Below, one piece after another: positions 34,715 through 43,105 of a stretch of 64,000 nucleotides of DNA. A model generated the notes under the pieces. The model was given only the letters and a program-made list of their open reading frames with translations, did not search any database and was not told the DNA's origin. A program made the position numbers and the translations under genes. Origin of the DNA: G963663315 sp963665165 (GTDB lineage: Bacteria; Pseudomonadota; Gammaproteobacteria; Arenicellales; Poriferihabitantaceae); NCBI GenBank assembly GCA_963665165.1, contig OY761989.1, positions 248,001 through 312,000 of the forward strand. Direction: 5' to 3'. Positions within the stretch are counted from its first letter, which is position 1; the number at the start of each line of letters is the position of its first letter.

Positions 34715-35238
34715 GGTTGTCCGCCTGCTGCCCGGCTCCTGATCAACTGCGCAATTTTTCGGGCAGTCCGGTTCGCCGTTTCCGAAGTCACCTCGACAAT
34801 CAAATCCGCTTGCGCGTCGTACAATGGTTCGCGCTCTTTCATCAATCCGGCGATTCTGGCGCGGGGGTTCGAGGTTTGCAGCAGGGGCCGATTCTGGCAA
34901 TTCTTCAATCTCGACCACAAAATGTCCATCGAGGCCTTCAGGTAAACCACTTGTCCGCGCCGACTCATCAGTTGCCGGTTAGAATCATCCAGAATAATAC
35001 CGCCGCCAGTGGAGATGACAATCCGGGTGCGGTTACTGACCTCTTCGAACAACCGGGTTTCCCGCTTGCGAAACCCCGCTTCCCCTTCTATCTCAAAGAT
35101 GTGGCTGATGGAAACACCCGTTCTCTGTTCGATCATCTGATCCATGTCAACGAAGTCCAGACACAGGAGCCGGGCAAGACTTCTACCCACGGTAGTCTTT
35201 CCCGATCCGGGCAGGCCAATCAAATAAATATTCTCCAT
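34711..35238 (-). CDS. aroK: Shikimate kinase
   Basis: A 175-residue P-loop kinase phosphorylating shikimate. The start at 35238 reads MENIYLIGLPGSGKTTVGRS, with the Walker A motif GLPGSGKT. 'DFVDMDQMIEQRTG' provides the metal Asp pair, and 'ISTGGGIIL' and 'LKNCQNRPLL' bind substrate and form the lid. It overlaps aroB by 4 bases. In many gammaproteobacteria pilMNOPQ lies upstream; here the divergent PBP1A gene follows directly. Confidence 0.95.
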   Translation of the reverse strand: MENIYLIGLPGSGKTTVGRSLARLLCLDFVDMDQMIEQRTGVSISHIFEIEGEAGFRKRETRLFEEVSNRTRIVISTGGGIILDDSNRQLMSRRGQVVYLKASMDILWSRLKNCQNRPLLQTSNPRARIAGLMKEREPLYDAQADLIVEVTSETANRTARKIAQLIRSRAAGGQP

Positions 35239-35365
35239 AACAGCTATAATAACCCCTGAAACAACCCTTTTGAAAGCAGTTTCATCCATGGAATCTCTGG
35301 TAAAAGATGCGATTTCAACAACTTGCATCGGAGGGGTTCTCAATCGTCACTCATGTCCTTGATTA

Positions 35366-37783
35366 TTGTCCGTGTCAATCAGATTTCTGGGAAAAATCGT
35401 TCTGAAACTCATCTCGATCGGATTGGTTTTCGTCTTCACCATGGCAATCGGGCTGGGTCTTTACGCCACCTCATTGCTGCCCGGTCTGCCGTCAGTCGAT
35501 GAGATTCGGCAGATACCCCTGAACATCCCGCTTCGAATTTACAGCTCCGACCAGCAACTGATCGCCGAATACGGAGAAGAGAGACGTATCCCCGTTACTC
35601 TCGATGAGGCCCCGCCGCTTCTGATAGATGCCCTGCTGGTGACCGAGGACGACCAATTCTACCATCATACCGGGGTTGACTTCCCGGGCCTTGCCCGCGC
35701 CGCGATCAGTAATTTCATGAGTCGCTCGCGCAGCCAGGGCGCCAGCACGATCACGATGCAGGTGGCGCGAAATTTCTTCCTGGATCCGGAGAAAACCTAT
35801 ACCCGGAAGCTGAAGGAAATGCTTCTGGCCTTCAAGCTGGAGCGGGCCTTGACCAAGGACGAAATCCTTGAACTCTATCTGAACAAGGTTTTCCTCGGCT
35901 ACCGCTCCTATGGTTTTGCCGCAGCGGCACAGATCTACTATGGCGTCAGTCTTGCGGAACTCAGCCTGCCGGAACTCTGCATGCTGGCCGGCTTGCCCAA
36001 AGCCCCTTCCAGGGACAACCCGATATCCAACCCGGAACGGGCCAGGGAAAGACGCGCCCATGTTTTGAACCGGCTGTATGAACTCGGCAGAATCGACAAA
36101 CTCAGCCTGGAAACCGCCAGCAAGGCGCCCATTACGGCCCGGCTCCATATCGCCGATGTCGATTTCCAGGCGCCTTATGTATCGGAAATGGCGAGACGAC
36201 TCCTGTTCGAACGGATGGGCGAGGATGTTTATCGAAGGGGATTGAGCGTCACGGTCACCGTGCACAGCGAATACCAGAAAAAAGCCGACGAGGCGCTGCG
36301 GCAGGGCCTCATTGATTATACGATGCGCCATGGCTTCAAGGGCCCGATCGGCAAGGTTGACCCGGCTGCATTGCCGGAGGCTGGATCCTCCGCACAGAAT
36401 CTGTCTGGCATACTGTCACAATACCCGTCCAGCAGGGAACTGATACCGGGTGTCGTGACCGCAGTGGCCGAACGGTCTTTCGAGGCATTCAACAGCCGGG
36501 GCGATACGGTCGCGGTTGAATGGGAAAACATTCAATGGGCCAGAAAATATATCCGGGTCAACAGTATCGGTCCGCAATTGGATTCTGTCAGTGAAATCCT
36601 CTCCACAGGCGATGTCATCTATCTGAGGGAGCTGGAAGAAAACAACTGGATGCTTTCCCAATTACCGGAAGTGTCCGGCGCTCTGGTCAGCCTGGATCCG
36701 CATACCGGGGCTATCCTGTCACTGACCGGCGGATTCGATTATTACCTGAGCAAGTTCAATCGCGCCACCCAGGCCGAACGGCAGCCGGGATCGAATATCA
36801 AGCCATTCATCTATTCGGCGGCGCTCGACAATGGCTTTACGCCTTCCAGCAAGGTAAGCGCTACGCCCGTCATCGTGGAAGACGATCTTGAGGGAATCTG
36901 GAAACCGCAAAACTACAGCAAGAAATTTTTCGGTCCCACCCGGTTGAGGAAAGCGCTGAGTCTTTCCCTCAATCTGGTGTCCGTCCGCCTGCTCCGTGCA
37001 ATGGGGCTGGATACGACTATCGAACATCTCGCCAGATTCGGGTTCGATCCGGAAAAAATGCCCCGGAGTTTCTCTCTTGCCCTCGGCAGCACCAGTGTCA
37101 CGCCGCTCAACCTGGCATCCAGTTTTGGCGTTCTCGCGAATGGCGGATTCAGGGTGACACCCTACCTGATCGAAAAGATCGAGGACGCCGAAGGCAACCT
37201 GGTTTCCCTGCCCGACCCGGTTTGTCCAGATTGTCCGGATGAATCCGGGGAAACCGAACCTGCTGAAACCGGACTTCCCGCTCAACCCCCGGAACGGGTA
37301 CTCTCTGCCCAGAATGCCTTTTTGACCCGGAACATCATGAAGCAGGTGATTGCAACCGGTACGGGACGCCGGGCACAGTCACTGAACCGCTCCGACCTGG
37401 CCGGCAAGACAGGCACCACCAACAATTTTCGAGACGCGTGGTTTTCCGGGTTCAACCCGGATGTGATCACCACGGTTTTCGTTGGTTTTGACGAACCTTC
37501 CCATCTGGGCAGACGGGAATCCGGAGCAACCGCGGCGCTCCCGATCTGGGTTGATTTCATGGGCCGCGTTTTACCGGACTACCCCGAGAAACCTGAGGTC
37601 ATTCCTGAAAACATAACCACCCGCTTTATCAACACGGAAACCGCAAAACCCACCTCGCCGGATGATCCGGACGGATACCTGGAATATTATCTCGCCGGCA
37701 CGGAACCCGGTGACGCGGTCGGTCCAAAGAGCGCGGATCCGGATGCGGGCGACAGCGAACCGGCTAACGAATCGCTGTTTTGA
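35366..37783 (+). CDS. mrcA: Penicillin-binding protein 1A (class A)
   Basis: An 805-residue bifunctional peptidoglycan synthase. A cytoplasmic/TM start (VLKLISIGLVFVFTMAIGLGLYA) is followed by the glycosyltransferase domain with 'VTEDDQFYHHTGVD' and 'QGASTITMQVARNFFLDPEKTYTRKLKE'. The transpeptidase has SxxK in 'RQPGSNIKPFIYSAALDNG', SxN in 'LSLNLVS' and KTG in 'LAGKTGTTNNFRD'. The initiation codon is TTG (35366) or GTG (35372). The C-terminal tail is acidic and Pro-rich. The gene is divergent from aroK. Confidence 0.95.
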   Translation: MSVSIRFLGKIVLKLISIGLVFVFTMAIGLGLYATSLLPGLPSVDEIRQIPLNIPLRIYSSDQQLIAEYGEERRIPVTLDEAPPLLIDALLVTEDDQFYHHTGVDFPGLARAAISNFMSRSRSQGASTITMQVARNFFLDPEKTYTRKLKEMLLAFKLERALTKDEILELYLNKVFLGYRSYGFAAAAQIYYGVSLAELSLPELCMLAGLPKAPSRDNPISNPERARERRAHVLNRLYELGRIDKLSLETASKAPITARLHIADVDFQAPYVSEMARRLLFERMGEDVYRRGLSVTVTVHSEYQKKADEALRQGLIDYTMRHGFKGPIGKVDPAALPEAGSSAQNLSGILSQYPSSRELIPGVVTAVAERSFEAFNSRGDTVAVEWENIQWARKYIRVNSIGPQLDSVSEILSTGDVIYLRELEENNWMLSQLPEVSGALVSLDPHTGAILSLTGGFDYYLSKFNRATQAERQPGSNIKPFIYSAALDNGFTPSSKVSATPVIVEDDLEGIWKPQNYSKKFFGPTRLRKALSLSLNLVSVRLLRAMGLDTTIEHLARFGFDPEKMPRSFSLALGSTSVTPLNLASSFGVLANGGFRVTPYLIEKIEDAEGNLVSLPDPVCPDCPDESGETEPAETGLPAQPPERVLSAQNAFLTRNIMKQVIATGTGRRAQSLNRSDLAGKTGTTNNFRDAWFSGFNPDVITTVFVGFDEPSHLGRRESGATAALPIWVDFMGRVLPDYPEKPEVIPENITTRFINTETAKPTSPDDPDGYLEYYLAGTEPGDAVGPKSADPDAGDSEPANESLF

Positions 37784-37803
37784 ATCGTAGCGGATAGCGG
37801 GAC

Positions 37804-38286
37804 TCAGGCGTCCGGGCCGGGCGCCATCTGTGACTGCTGATAATTTTCAAGACCGACACGGTCTATCAGCGACAACTGGGTTTCCAGCCAGTCGATATGC
37901 TCTTCCTCGGATTCCAGGATGGATTCGAACAGTTCCCGGGAAACATAATCCCCGGTTTTTTCACAATCCAGGATGGCGTCCTTTAGATCCGGGTGCGCTT
38001 TCATCTCCATGCTTAAATCACACTCGAGAATCTCCCGGGTATCCTGGCCGATCATGAGTTTTCCCAGGTCCTGCAAATTCGGGAGACCCTCCAGAAAGAG
38101 AATCCGTTCGATCAGGCGGTCAGCGTGTTTCATTTCATCCACGGACTCATGGAATTCATGCTCGCCCAACGCAACCAGCCCCCAGTCCTTCAGCATCCGT
38201 GCATGAAGAAAATACTGGTTAATGGCTGTCAATTCGTTTTTCAGGACCTTGTTCAGGTGCCTGATTACTGTTTTATTTCCTTTCAT
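37804..38286 (-). CDS. bfr: Bacterioferritin
   Basis: A 160-residue iron-storage protein of the ferritin fold, assembling as a heme-containing 24-mer. The start at 38286 (MKGNKTVIRHLNKVLKNELTAINQYFLHARM) fits the family. Ferroxidase ligands are visible in 'NELTAINQYF' (Glu 18), 'HESVDEMKHADRL' (Glu, His; the Met is the likely heme ligand) and 'ESEEEHIDWLE' (Glu and His). It is divergent from its ferredoxin partner gene bfd, allowing iron-dependent opposite control. Confidence 0.95.
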   Translation of the reverse strand: MKGNKTVIRHLNKVLKNELTAINQYFLHARMLKDWGLVALGEHEFHESVDEMKHADRLIERILFLEGLPNLQDLGKLMIGQDTREILECDLSMEMKAHPDLKDAILDCEKTGDYVSRELFESILESEEEHIDWLETQLSLIDRVGLENYQQSQMAPGPDA

Positions 38287-38402
38287 TTCCGGTTTCTCTG
38301 TAGCGGGGCAACGGAAAATCAACTATTGCCGCCATTTTTTTATGAATGTCCTGCGAGCATAACAAGATCGGAAATCATTTGCAAGTGCTTGATTTAAAAG
38401 AA

Positions 38403-38421
38403 AATAATAATGATTCTGATT
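38403..38421. promoter_or_regulatory. Possible Fur site between bfr and bfd
   Basis: AATAATAATGATTCTGATT agrees at 12 of 19 positions with the Fur consensus GATAATGATAATCATTATC. A second weaker stretch, AATGAGAATTGTTCC (reverse strand, around 38500-38515), lies nearer bfd. The whole 262-base gap is AT-rich. Iron control of bfd is common, so the site is plausible but not strong. Confidence 0.4.
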
Positions 38422-38548
38422 CTTGTTCCTTAAGGTGGGACGCTCTTTCATGCCTCCTGTTCCCGGCAGGATCGGTCATCTCGATTTACATTTGCGTGTG
38501 GAACAATTCTCATTTATACTTCGATTCGCATTAACCGAATTCAGGGAC

Positions 38549-38848
38549 ATGTACGTCTGCATCTGCAACTCTGTCAATCACCGGCAAATCGAAGACGCCG
38601 TGAAGCGCGGCGATGTCTCATCGCCGGCTTGCCTGCGCAAACGCCTGGGTGTCGGTACAGGATGCGGACTCTGCCTGGAATTTGCAGAAGAACTTCTCAT
38701 GGACATACAACTTGAGGAGAGAGCCCCGAAGGGTAAGTCAAACCTGCCCGCCGGGGAAACTGCAACACAACTCGCCGGTCAAACGCCAGTATCACCCCAT
38801 CATATTCCGGCTCCGGGAGCCCTGGTCCTGTTGAATGTCTGCAAGTAA
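38549..38848 (+). CDS. bfd: Bacterioferritin-associated ferredoxin
   Basis: A [2Fe-2S] protein that reduces bacterioferritin to release iron. From the ATG at 38549 it reads MYVCICNSVNHRQIEDAVK and 'LGVGTGCGLC', giving the four cluster cysteines (CxC and CxxC). The Fer2_BFD domain ends near residue 60. A tail of about 40 residues rich in G, P, T and A follows, which is longer than in most Bfd proteins. The longer upstream frame from 38423 is not supported. Confidence 0.88.
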   Translation: MYVCICNSVNHRQIEDAVKRGDVSSPACLRKRLGVGTGCGLCLEFAEELLMDIQLEERAPKGKSNLPAGETATQLAGQTPVSPHHIPAPGALVLLNVCK

Positions 38849-38883
38849 CCGGAATGTTTTTTGCACGTGCAGACTCCACAAAC

Positions 38884-39204
38884 TCATTCCGTCGCTTTTT
38901 TCTGGCTTTCCTCGTATTTTCCCAGTTGCTCCGGGGTGGCTTTTTGCTGGTACGCGGCCTTGTATTCACTGTACGGCATGCCGTAGATGATTTCCCGCGC
39001 CTGGTCGTAGTCGAGTTCGATGCCCTGGTCCCGGGCGGCGCTCATGTACCATTTGGAGAAGCAGTTGCGGCAAAAATAGGCCAGGTTCATCAGGTCGATA
39101 TTTTGCACCTCCGGGTTTCTGCGCAGGTGGTCGATCATTTTACGAAAGACCGCCGCTTCAATCCGGGTACTCTGGAGATCGTTTATTTCCGGTAGTTCAG
39201 TCAT
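38884..39204 (-). CDS. DUF1244 family protein
   Basis: A 106-residue conserved protein of proteobacteria with unknown function. The family core is 'RIEAAVFRKMIDHLRRNPEVQNIDLMNLAYFCRNCFSKWYMSAA' and 'GIELDYDQAREIIYGMPYSEYKAAYQ'. The two cysteines in YFCRNC are conserved in the family. The charged C-terminal tail ends in KKATE. It is a single gene between bfd and kdsD, transcribed opposite to both. Confidence 0.9.
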   Translation of the reverse strand: MTELPEINDLQSTRIEAAVFRKMIDHLRRNPEVQNIDLMNLAYFCRNCFSKWYMSAARDQGIELDYDQAREIIYGMPYSEYKAAYQQKATPEQLGKYEESQKKATE

Positions 39205-39264
39205 GATTCATTCTCTGTCAATTATGATTGCGCCTTTTGATATACTCTACCTTGTAGCCAAAAC

Positions 39265-40275
39265 ATGTCAACCATGCCCGCCCTGGAACCTGAAAGCGAC
39301 CCTGTCAGTTACGCACGCTCCGTCATTGAGATCGAGGCGGCGGCTGTGCTTGCCCTGCCTGATCGCCTGGACGCCGGATTCAGCAAGGCATGCAGCATGA
39401 TACTCCAGTGCGAGGGACGGGTTGTCGTGATCGGCATGGGTAAATCGGGGCACATCGGCGGCAAGATTGCAGCCACCCTGGCGAGTACCGGAACACCCGC
39501 TTTTTTCCTGCATCCGGGAGAAGCCAGTCATGGCGACCTGGGAATGCTGACCACTCGTGACCTGGTTATTGCGATCTCCAATTCAGGCGAAACCATGGAG
39601 GTGGTTTCGATCATTCCGATCGTCAAGCGGCTCGGCATCAAACTGATCGCGATGACCGGCAACCCGGTCTCGACACTGGCGCATCAATCCGACGCCAATC
39701 TGGATGTCGGCGTGGACAAGGAAGCGTGCCCGCATAACCTCGCGCCGACCGCGAGCACGACCGCAACCCTGGTCATGGGCGATGCGCTGGCGGTGGCGGT
39801 GCAGAAACTGCGCGGATTTTCAATCCATGATTTTGCCCGAACCCATCCCGGCGGAATGCTGGGCAAGCGTTTGTTGTTGTATGCCCGCGACCTGATGCAC
39901 ACTGGCGATGAACTGCCCCTGGTCAGGGAACAGTCGACCATGGACAGGCTGTTACTCGAAATGTCCTCCAAATCCCTGGGGATGGTCGGTGTGGTGGATC
40001 AGAACAACCGATTACTGGGCATGTTCACCGATGGGGATTTACGACGCGCATTGGAAAAGGAAGTCAATGTGTACCGGAGTAAAGCGGGGGATTTGATGAC
40101 CAGGGACCCGTTTACCATCGGCCCGGATACATTGGCGGAAGAAATTGTCAAAACCATGAGGGATTTTGCGCAACAGGGACCCCACGCGATCAATTGCCTT
40201 TTCGTAGTGGATGAAAACCATCATGTGGTGGGGGCGCTGAATACGCATGACCTGCTTCGCAGCGGCGTGATTTGA
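39265..40275 (+). CDS. kdsD: Arabinose-5-phosphate isomerase KdsD
   Basis: A 336-residue isomerase making arabinose-5-phosphate from ribulose-5-phosphate for Kdo synthesis. The N-terminal SIS domain has 'GRVVVIGMGKSGHIGGKIAATLASTGTPAFFLHPGEASHGDLGM'. Two CBS domains follow (from about residue 205; 'DLMHTGDELPLV' and 'DLMTRDPFTIGPD'). It starts an operon with lptCAB; lptC begins 3 bases later, so the usual kdsC phosphatase gene is missing here. Confidence 0.96.
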   Translation: MSTMPALEPESDPVSYARSVIEIEAAAVLALPDRLDAGFSKACSMILQCEGRVVVIGMGKSGHIGGKIAATLASTGTPAFFLHPGEASHGDLGMLTTRDLVIAISNSGETMEVVSIIPIVKRLGIKLIAMTGNPVSTLAHQSDANLDVGVDKEACPHNLAPTASTTATLVMGDALAVAVQKLRGFSIHDFARTHPGGMLGKRLLLYARDLMHTGDELPLVREQSTMDRLLLEMSSKSLGMVGVVDQNNRLLGMFTDGDLRRALEKEVNVYRSKAGDLMTRDPFTIGPDTLAEEIVKTMRDFAQQGPHAINCLFVVDENHHVVGALNTHDLLRSGVI

Positions 40276-40278
40276 TCC

Positions 40279-40722
40279 ATGCGCTTGATCAGGGACAATC
40301 TGCTGTTGGCCGGAGTATTGGCCGGGGTATTCATCATTATCTCCCTGTCGTCTATCTGGACTCAGTTCGACCTGCTGGGCGAACCGGATAGCGCAACCGC
40401 CCCCGGAGCGAATGACCCGGACTATTTTATTGAAAACCTGACTTCGACCACCATCGGGGAAAATGAAAGGAAATACAGGATCATTGCGGACAAACTGGTG
40501 CATTATCCCGCCGTGGGCCGCTCGCTGCTGAACAATCCGCAAATCATACAATATGATTCCGATCAGACCCTGAGCCATACTTTCGCTGACACAGGATGGG
40601 TATTTGACGATCAGTCCACTGTCTTTCTGGATGGAAATGTCCGGATTGTAGAAAATCGGGACGGGGTTCCCCGCAGTGTGGCCACATCGGATAAAATGAC
40701 GATTAACCTGAACGGCAAATGA
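40279..40722 (+). CDS. lptC: LPS export protein LptC
   Basis: A 147-residue single-span protein linking the LptBFG transporter to periplasmic LptA. It has an N-terminal anchor (LLLAGVLAGVFIIISLSSIW) and a periplasmic OstA-like part ('YFIENLTSTTIGENERKYRIIADKLVHYPAVG', 'VFLDGNVRIVENRDG'). It is shorter than the E. coli protein (191 residues), lacking the last strands. It lies between kdsD and lptA, as expected. Confidence 0.88.
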   Translation: MRLIRDNLLLAGVLAGVFIIISLSSIWTQFDLLGEPDSATAPGANDPDYFIENLTSTTIGENERKYRIIADKLVHYPAVGRSLLNNPQIIQYDSDQTLSHTFADTGWVFDDQSTVFLDGNVRIVENRDGVPRSVATSDKMTINLNGK

Positions 40723-40744
40723 TGACAAAGGGGAGTGAAATAGA

Positions 40745-41290
40745 ATGCTGAACCGGACCATTTCCGGCTTACTATCGTGTCTGCTGGGTCTGCTGGTCCA
40801 AACAGCCTGGGCGCTGGATGACGACACGAACCAGCCTGCCTTTCTGGATGCGGATGACATGGAAATCGATTTCACCAAGGGTGTAAGGATCTATCGAGGC
40901 AATGTGGTGTTCACCCAGGGCAGTATGCGCCTGAATTGTGATAAACTGGTGACTTATATCGATGACGATCAGGCATTGGAAGAGGCAATTTGTACTGGCG
41001 ACCCTGCACGATTCAAACAACGGCTTCAGAACCAGGATGAGGACATGAGGGCCTCGGCGCTGGAGATTACGCTGAATCAGAAAAATGACCGGCTGCTACT
41101 GGAAAGCCAGGCCAGAATAGAACAGGGCGGTTCGATCATCACCGGGGATAAGGTCAACTATGATCTGGCTACCAGGAAGGCCAAAATAACCGGAGGCGAT
41201 CCGGGCATGCAACCGGATAGCGGTAGCGATTCGCAAGACAGTTCCAGGGTCAGGGTGATTATCCAGCCAAGGAAAAAGGAGACCGGGTGA
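40745..41290 (+). CDS. lptA: LPS transport periplasmic protein LptA
   Basis: A 181-residue periplasmic bridge protein carrying LPS to the outer membrane. A signal peptide (ISGLLSCLLGLLVQTAWA) is followed by the OstA beta-jellyroll: 'FLDADDMEIDFTKGVRIYRGNVVFTQGSMRLNCDKLVTY' and 'ITGDKVNYDLATRKAKITGG'. The C-terminal tail is Asp/Ser-rich and then basic. A GGGGAG ribosome binding site precedes the ATG. Confidence 0.93.
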   Translation: MLNRTISGLLSCLLGLLVQTAWALDDDTNQPAFLDADDMEIDFTKGVRIYRGNVVFTQGSMRLNCDKLVTYIDDDQALEEAICTGDPARFKQRLQNQDEDMRASALEITLNQKNDRLLLESQARIEQGGSIITGDKVNYDLATRKAKITGGDPGMQPDSGSDSQDSSRVRVIIQPRKKETG

Positions 41291-41342
41291 GCCTGCCGAC
41301 CAAACTGCTCCATAAAATGATTGAAGGACAGTTTGCCACTCC

Positions 41343-42068
41343 ATGAGAAGGCTGACCACCACAGGGCTGAAAAAGAAATATCGGCAGATCACGGTTGTCA
41401 ACGGAATCAACCTGACTGTATCCGACTGCGAAGTGGTCGGATTACTGGGCGCAAACGGAGCCGGCAAGACAACCAGCTTCAATATGGTGATCGGTCTGGT
41501 CCAGTGTGACGAGGGAGTGATCAACCTGGATGGCGAAGATATCACCCACCTGCCCATGCACGAACGGGCGCGAAGAGGGATCGGCTATCTGCCCCAGGAG
41601 CATTCGGTATTCAGGAAGTTGACCACTGAACAGAATCTGCTCGCGGTACTCGAAATCTCGGGAAAACACAGCAAGGAAGAGCAACACTGGATCAGCGCGA
41701 GGCTTCTTGAGGAATTCGGTATTCTGGGACTCAGGGACAAGCAGACCATTCAATTGTCAGGCGGTGAACAACGGCGGGTGGAAATCGCCCGGGCGCTGGC
41801 CCTCGAGCCCAAATTCATTCTGCTGGATGAACCTTTCGCCGGAATTGATCCGATCGCGGTTCAGGATGTACGGTACATCATCAAAATGCTCAGGCAAAAG
41901 GGGATTGGCGTGTTGATTACCGACCATAATGTCCGGGAGACCCTCGGCATCTGTGACCGGGCATACCTGTTGCACCGGGGGCAAGTACTGGTTTCCGGAC
42001 CACCGGAAACCATCATGGCCGATGAAAGGGCCAGGGACGTCTATCTTGGCCGTGACTTCAAAATGTGA
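41343..42068 (+). CDS. lptB: LPS export ATPase LptB
   Basis: A 241-residue ABC ATPase that drives LPS extraction with LptFG. Walker A is GANGAGKTTSF, the signature 'LSGGEQRRVEIARALA', Walker B 'FILLDEPFAGIDP' and the switch 'ITDHNVRETLGICDRAYLL'. It is 52 bases after lptA. In most gammaproteobacteria rpoN follows; here a 174-base gap leads directly to hpf. Confidence 0.96.
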   Translation: MRRLTTTGLKKKYRQITVVNGINLTVSDCEVVGLLGANGAGKTTSFNMVIGLVQCDEGVINLDGEDITHLPMHERARRGIGYLPQEHSVFRKLTTEQNLLAVLEISGKHSKEEQHWISARLLEEFGILGLRDKQTIQLSGGEQRRVEIARALALEPKFILLDEPFAGIDPIAVQDVRYIIKMLRQKGIGVLITDHNVRETLGICDRAYLLHRGQVLVSGPPETIMADERARDVYLGRDFKM

Positions 42069-42242
42069 CCCGCCGATGAACTCACCTGCATTTCCCGCCT
42101 TTTTGCTGTACACTGGAAATATGTGCCGTAAAGAGCAGCTAACGAATCGCGCTTCCGATAAACCTGAATCCATGTCGGCTGCGGCCTTCGTTACCAGGTT
42201 GTCGGGAACAAATAACCCACCTGAAACCCTGGAGCAAAATTT

Positions 42243-42566
42243 ATGCAAATATCTGTAAGTGGTCAACATCTTGAAATAACCGATTCCCTGTACCATCACG
42301 TTTCAGAAAAAGTCGAAAAGATCGCCCGGCATTTTGACTCTGTTACCAAGACGAATGTGGTACTGCATGTTGAGAAAACCCGACACATTGCAGAAGCCAC
42401 TGTGAATACGAAAGGGGCCATGATTCACGCTTCAAGCACTGCGGAAGACATGTATTCGGCAATTGACGCGCTGGCGCATAAACTGGACAGGCAGGTCATA
42501 AAGCACAAGGAAAAACGGGTTGACCACCATAGAAACACCCAATCCATCAAACATATCCCCGGATGA
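42243..42566 (+). CDS. hpf: Ribosome hibernation promoting factor, short form
   Basis: A 107-residue protein that binds the 30S subunit in slow growth. The sequence 'MQISVSGQHLEITDSLYHHVSEKVEKIARHFD' and 'HVEKTRHIAEATVNTKGAMIHASSTAEDMYSAIDALAHKLDRQVIKHKEK' match the short HPF/YhbH family. It lacks the C-terminal dimerisation domain of long HPF, so it would act in 100S formation together with RMF-type factors. It overlaps ptsN by 4 bases. Confidence 0.95.
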   Translation: MQISVSGQHLEITDSLYHHVSEKVEKIARHFDSVTKTNVVLHVEKTRHIAEATVNTKGAMIHASSTAEDMYSAIDALAHKLDRQVIKHKEKRVDHHRNTQSIKHIPG

Positions 42567-43099
42567 CTGACTCAGTAAACGAGGCGGCTCATTACAACGA
42601 TGAGCCACTCACTGCCCCTCGCGTAACCCTGCAAGATTACCTGAATTGCGATCTGGTCATTGCAGACATGGAGGTGACCAGCAAAAAGCGGCTGCTTGAA
42701 CAATTCGCCGAACTGATTGCCAACAGCGACGATGACCAGGATGGCCAGGATGAAAACAGGCCCGGCCTCGACCTGATTTTTGACACTTTATACAACCGTG
42801 AACGTCTCGGATGCACCGCGCTCGGAAAAGGAATCGCATTACCCCATGGCCGGATTGAAGGATTGACCCAACCGGTAATTTCAATCGCCAGACTCAAACA
42901 ACCGGTGGACTATGACGCGCCGGACGGCATGCCCGTCTGGCTCGCAGTCTGTCTGCTGGTTCCAGCCAATGCACATGACGTGCATCTGAACCTGCTTGCC
43001 TTGCTGGCGGGGAAGTTCAACGATGAACGATTTACAGACAACCTCAGGAAAACCCGAACCGCGGAAGCGCTGTACCACTGTTTCGTTTCCGGAGTATGA
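42563..43099 (+). CDS. ptsN: PTS IIA-like nitrogen regulatory protein PtsN
   Basis: A 178-residue EIIA-Ntr protein that receives phosphate from the HPr-like protein and controls potassium and nitrogen-linked functions. The phosphorylated His lies in 'GIALPHGRIEGLTQPVISIARL', with upstream 'NRERLGCTALGKG'. It is between hpf and rapZ. The N-terminal 25 residues are a family-atypical extension. The locus has no hprK, unlike betaproteobacteria and xanthomonads. Confidence 0.94.
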   Translation: MTDSVNEAAHYNDEPLTAPRVTLQDYLNCDLVIADMEVTSKKRLLEQFAELIANSDDDQDGQDENRPGLDLIFDTLYNRERLGCTALGKGIALPHGRIEGLTQPVISIARLKQPVDYDAPDGMPVWLAVCLLVPANAHDVHLNLLALLAGKFNDERFTDNLRKTRTAEALYHCFVSGV

Positions 43100-43105
43100 G
43101 TCCCG

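Noticed and set aside
34715..34918. Longer N-terminus for aroB
   Set aside because: The extra 68 residues overlap aroK antiparallel to no family; the 4-base overlap with aroK supports 34714.
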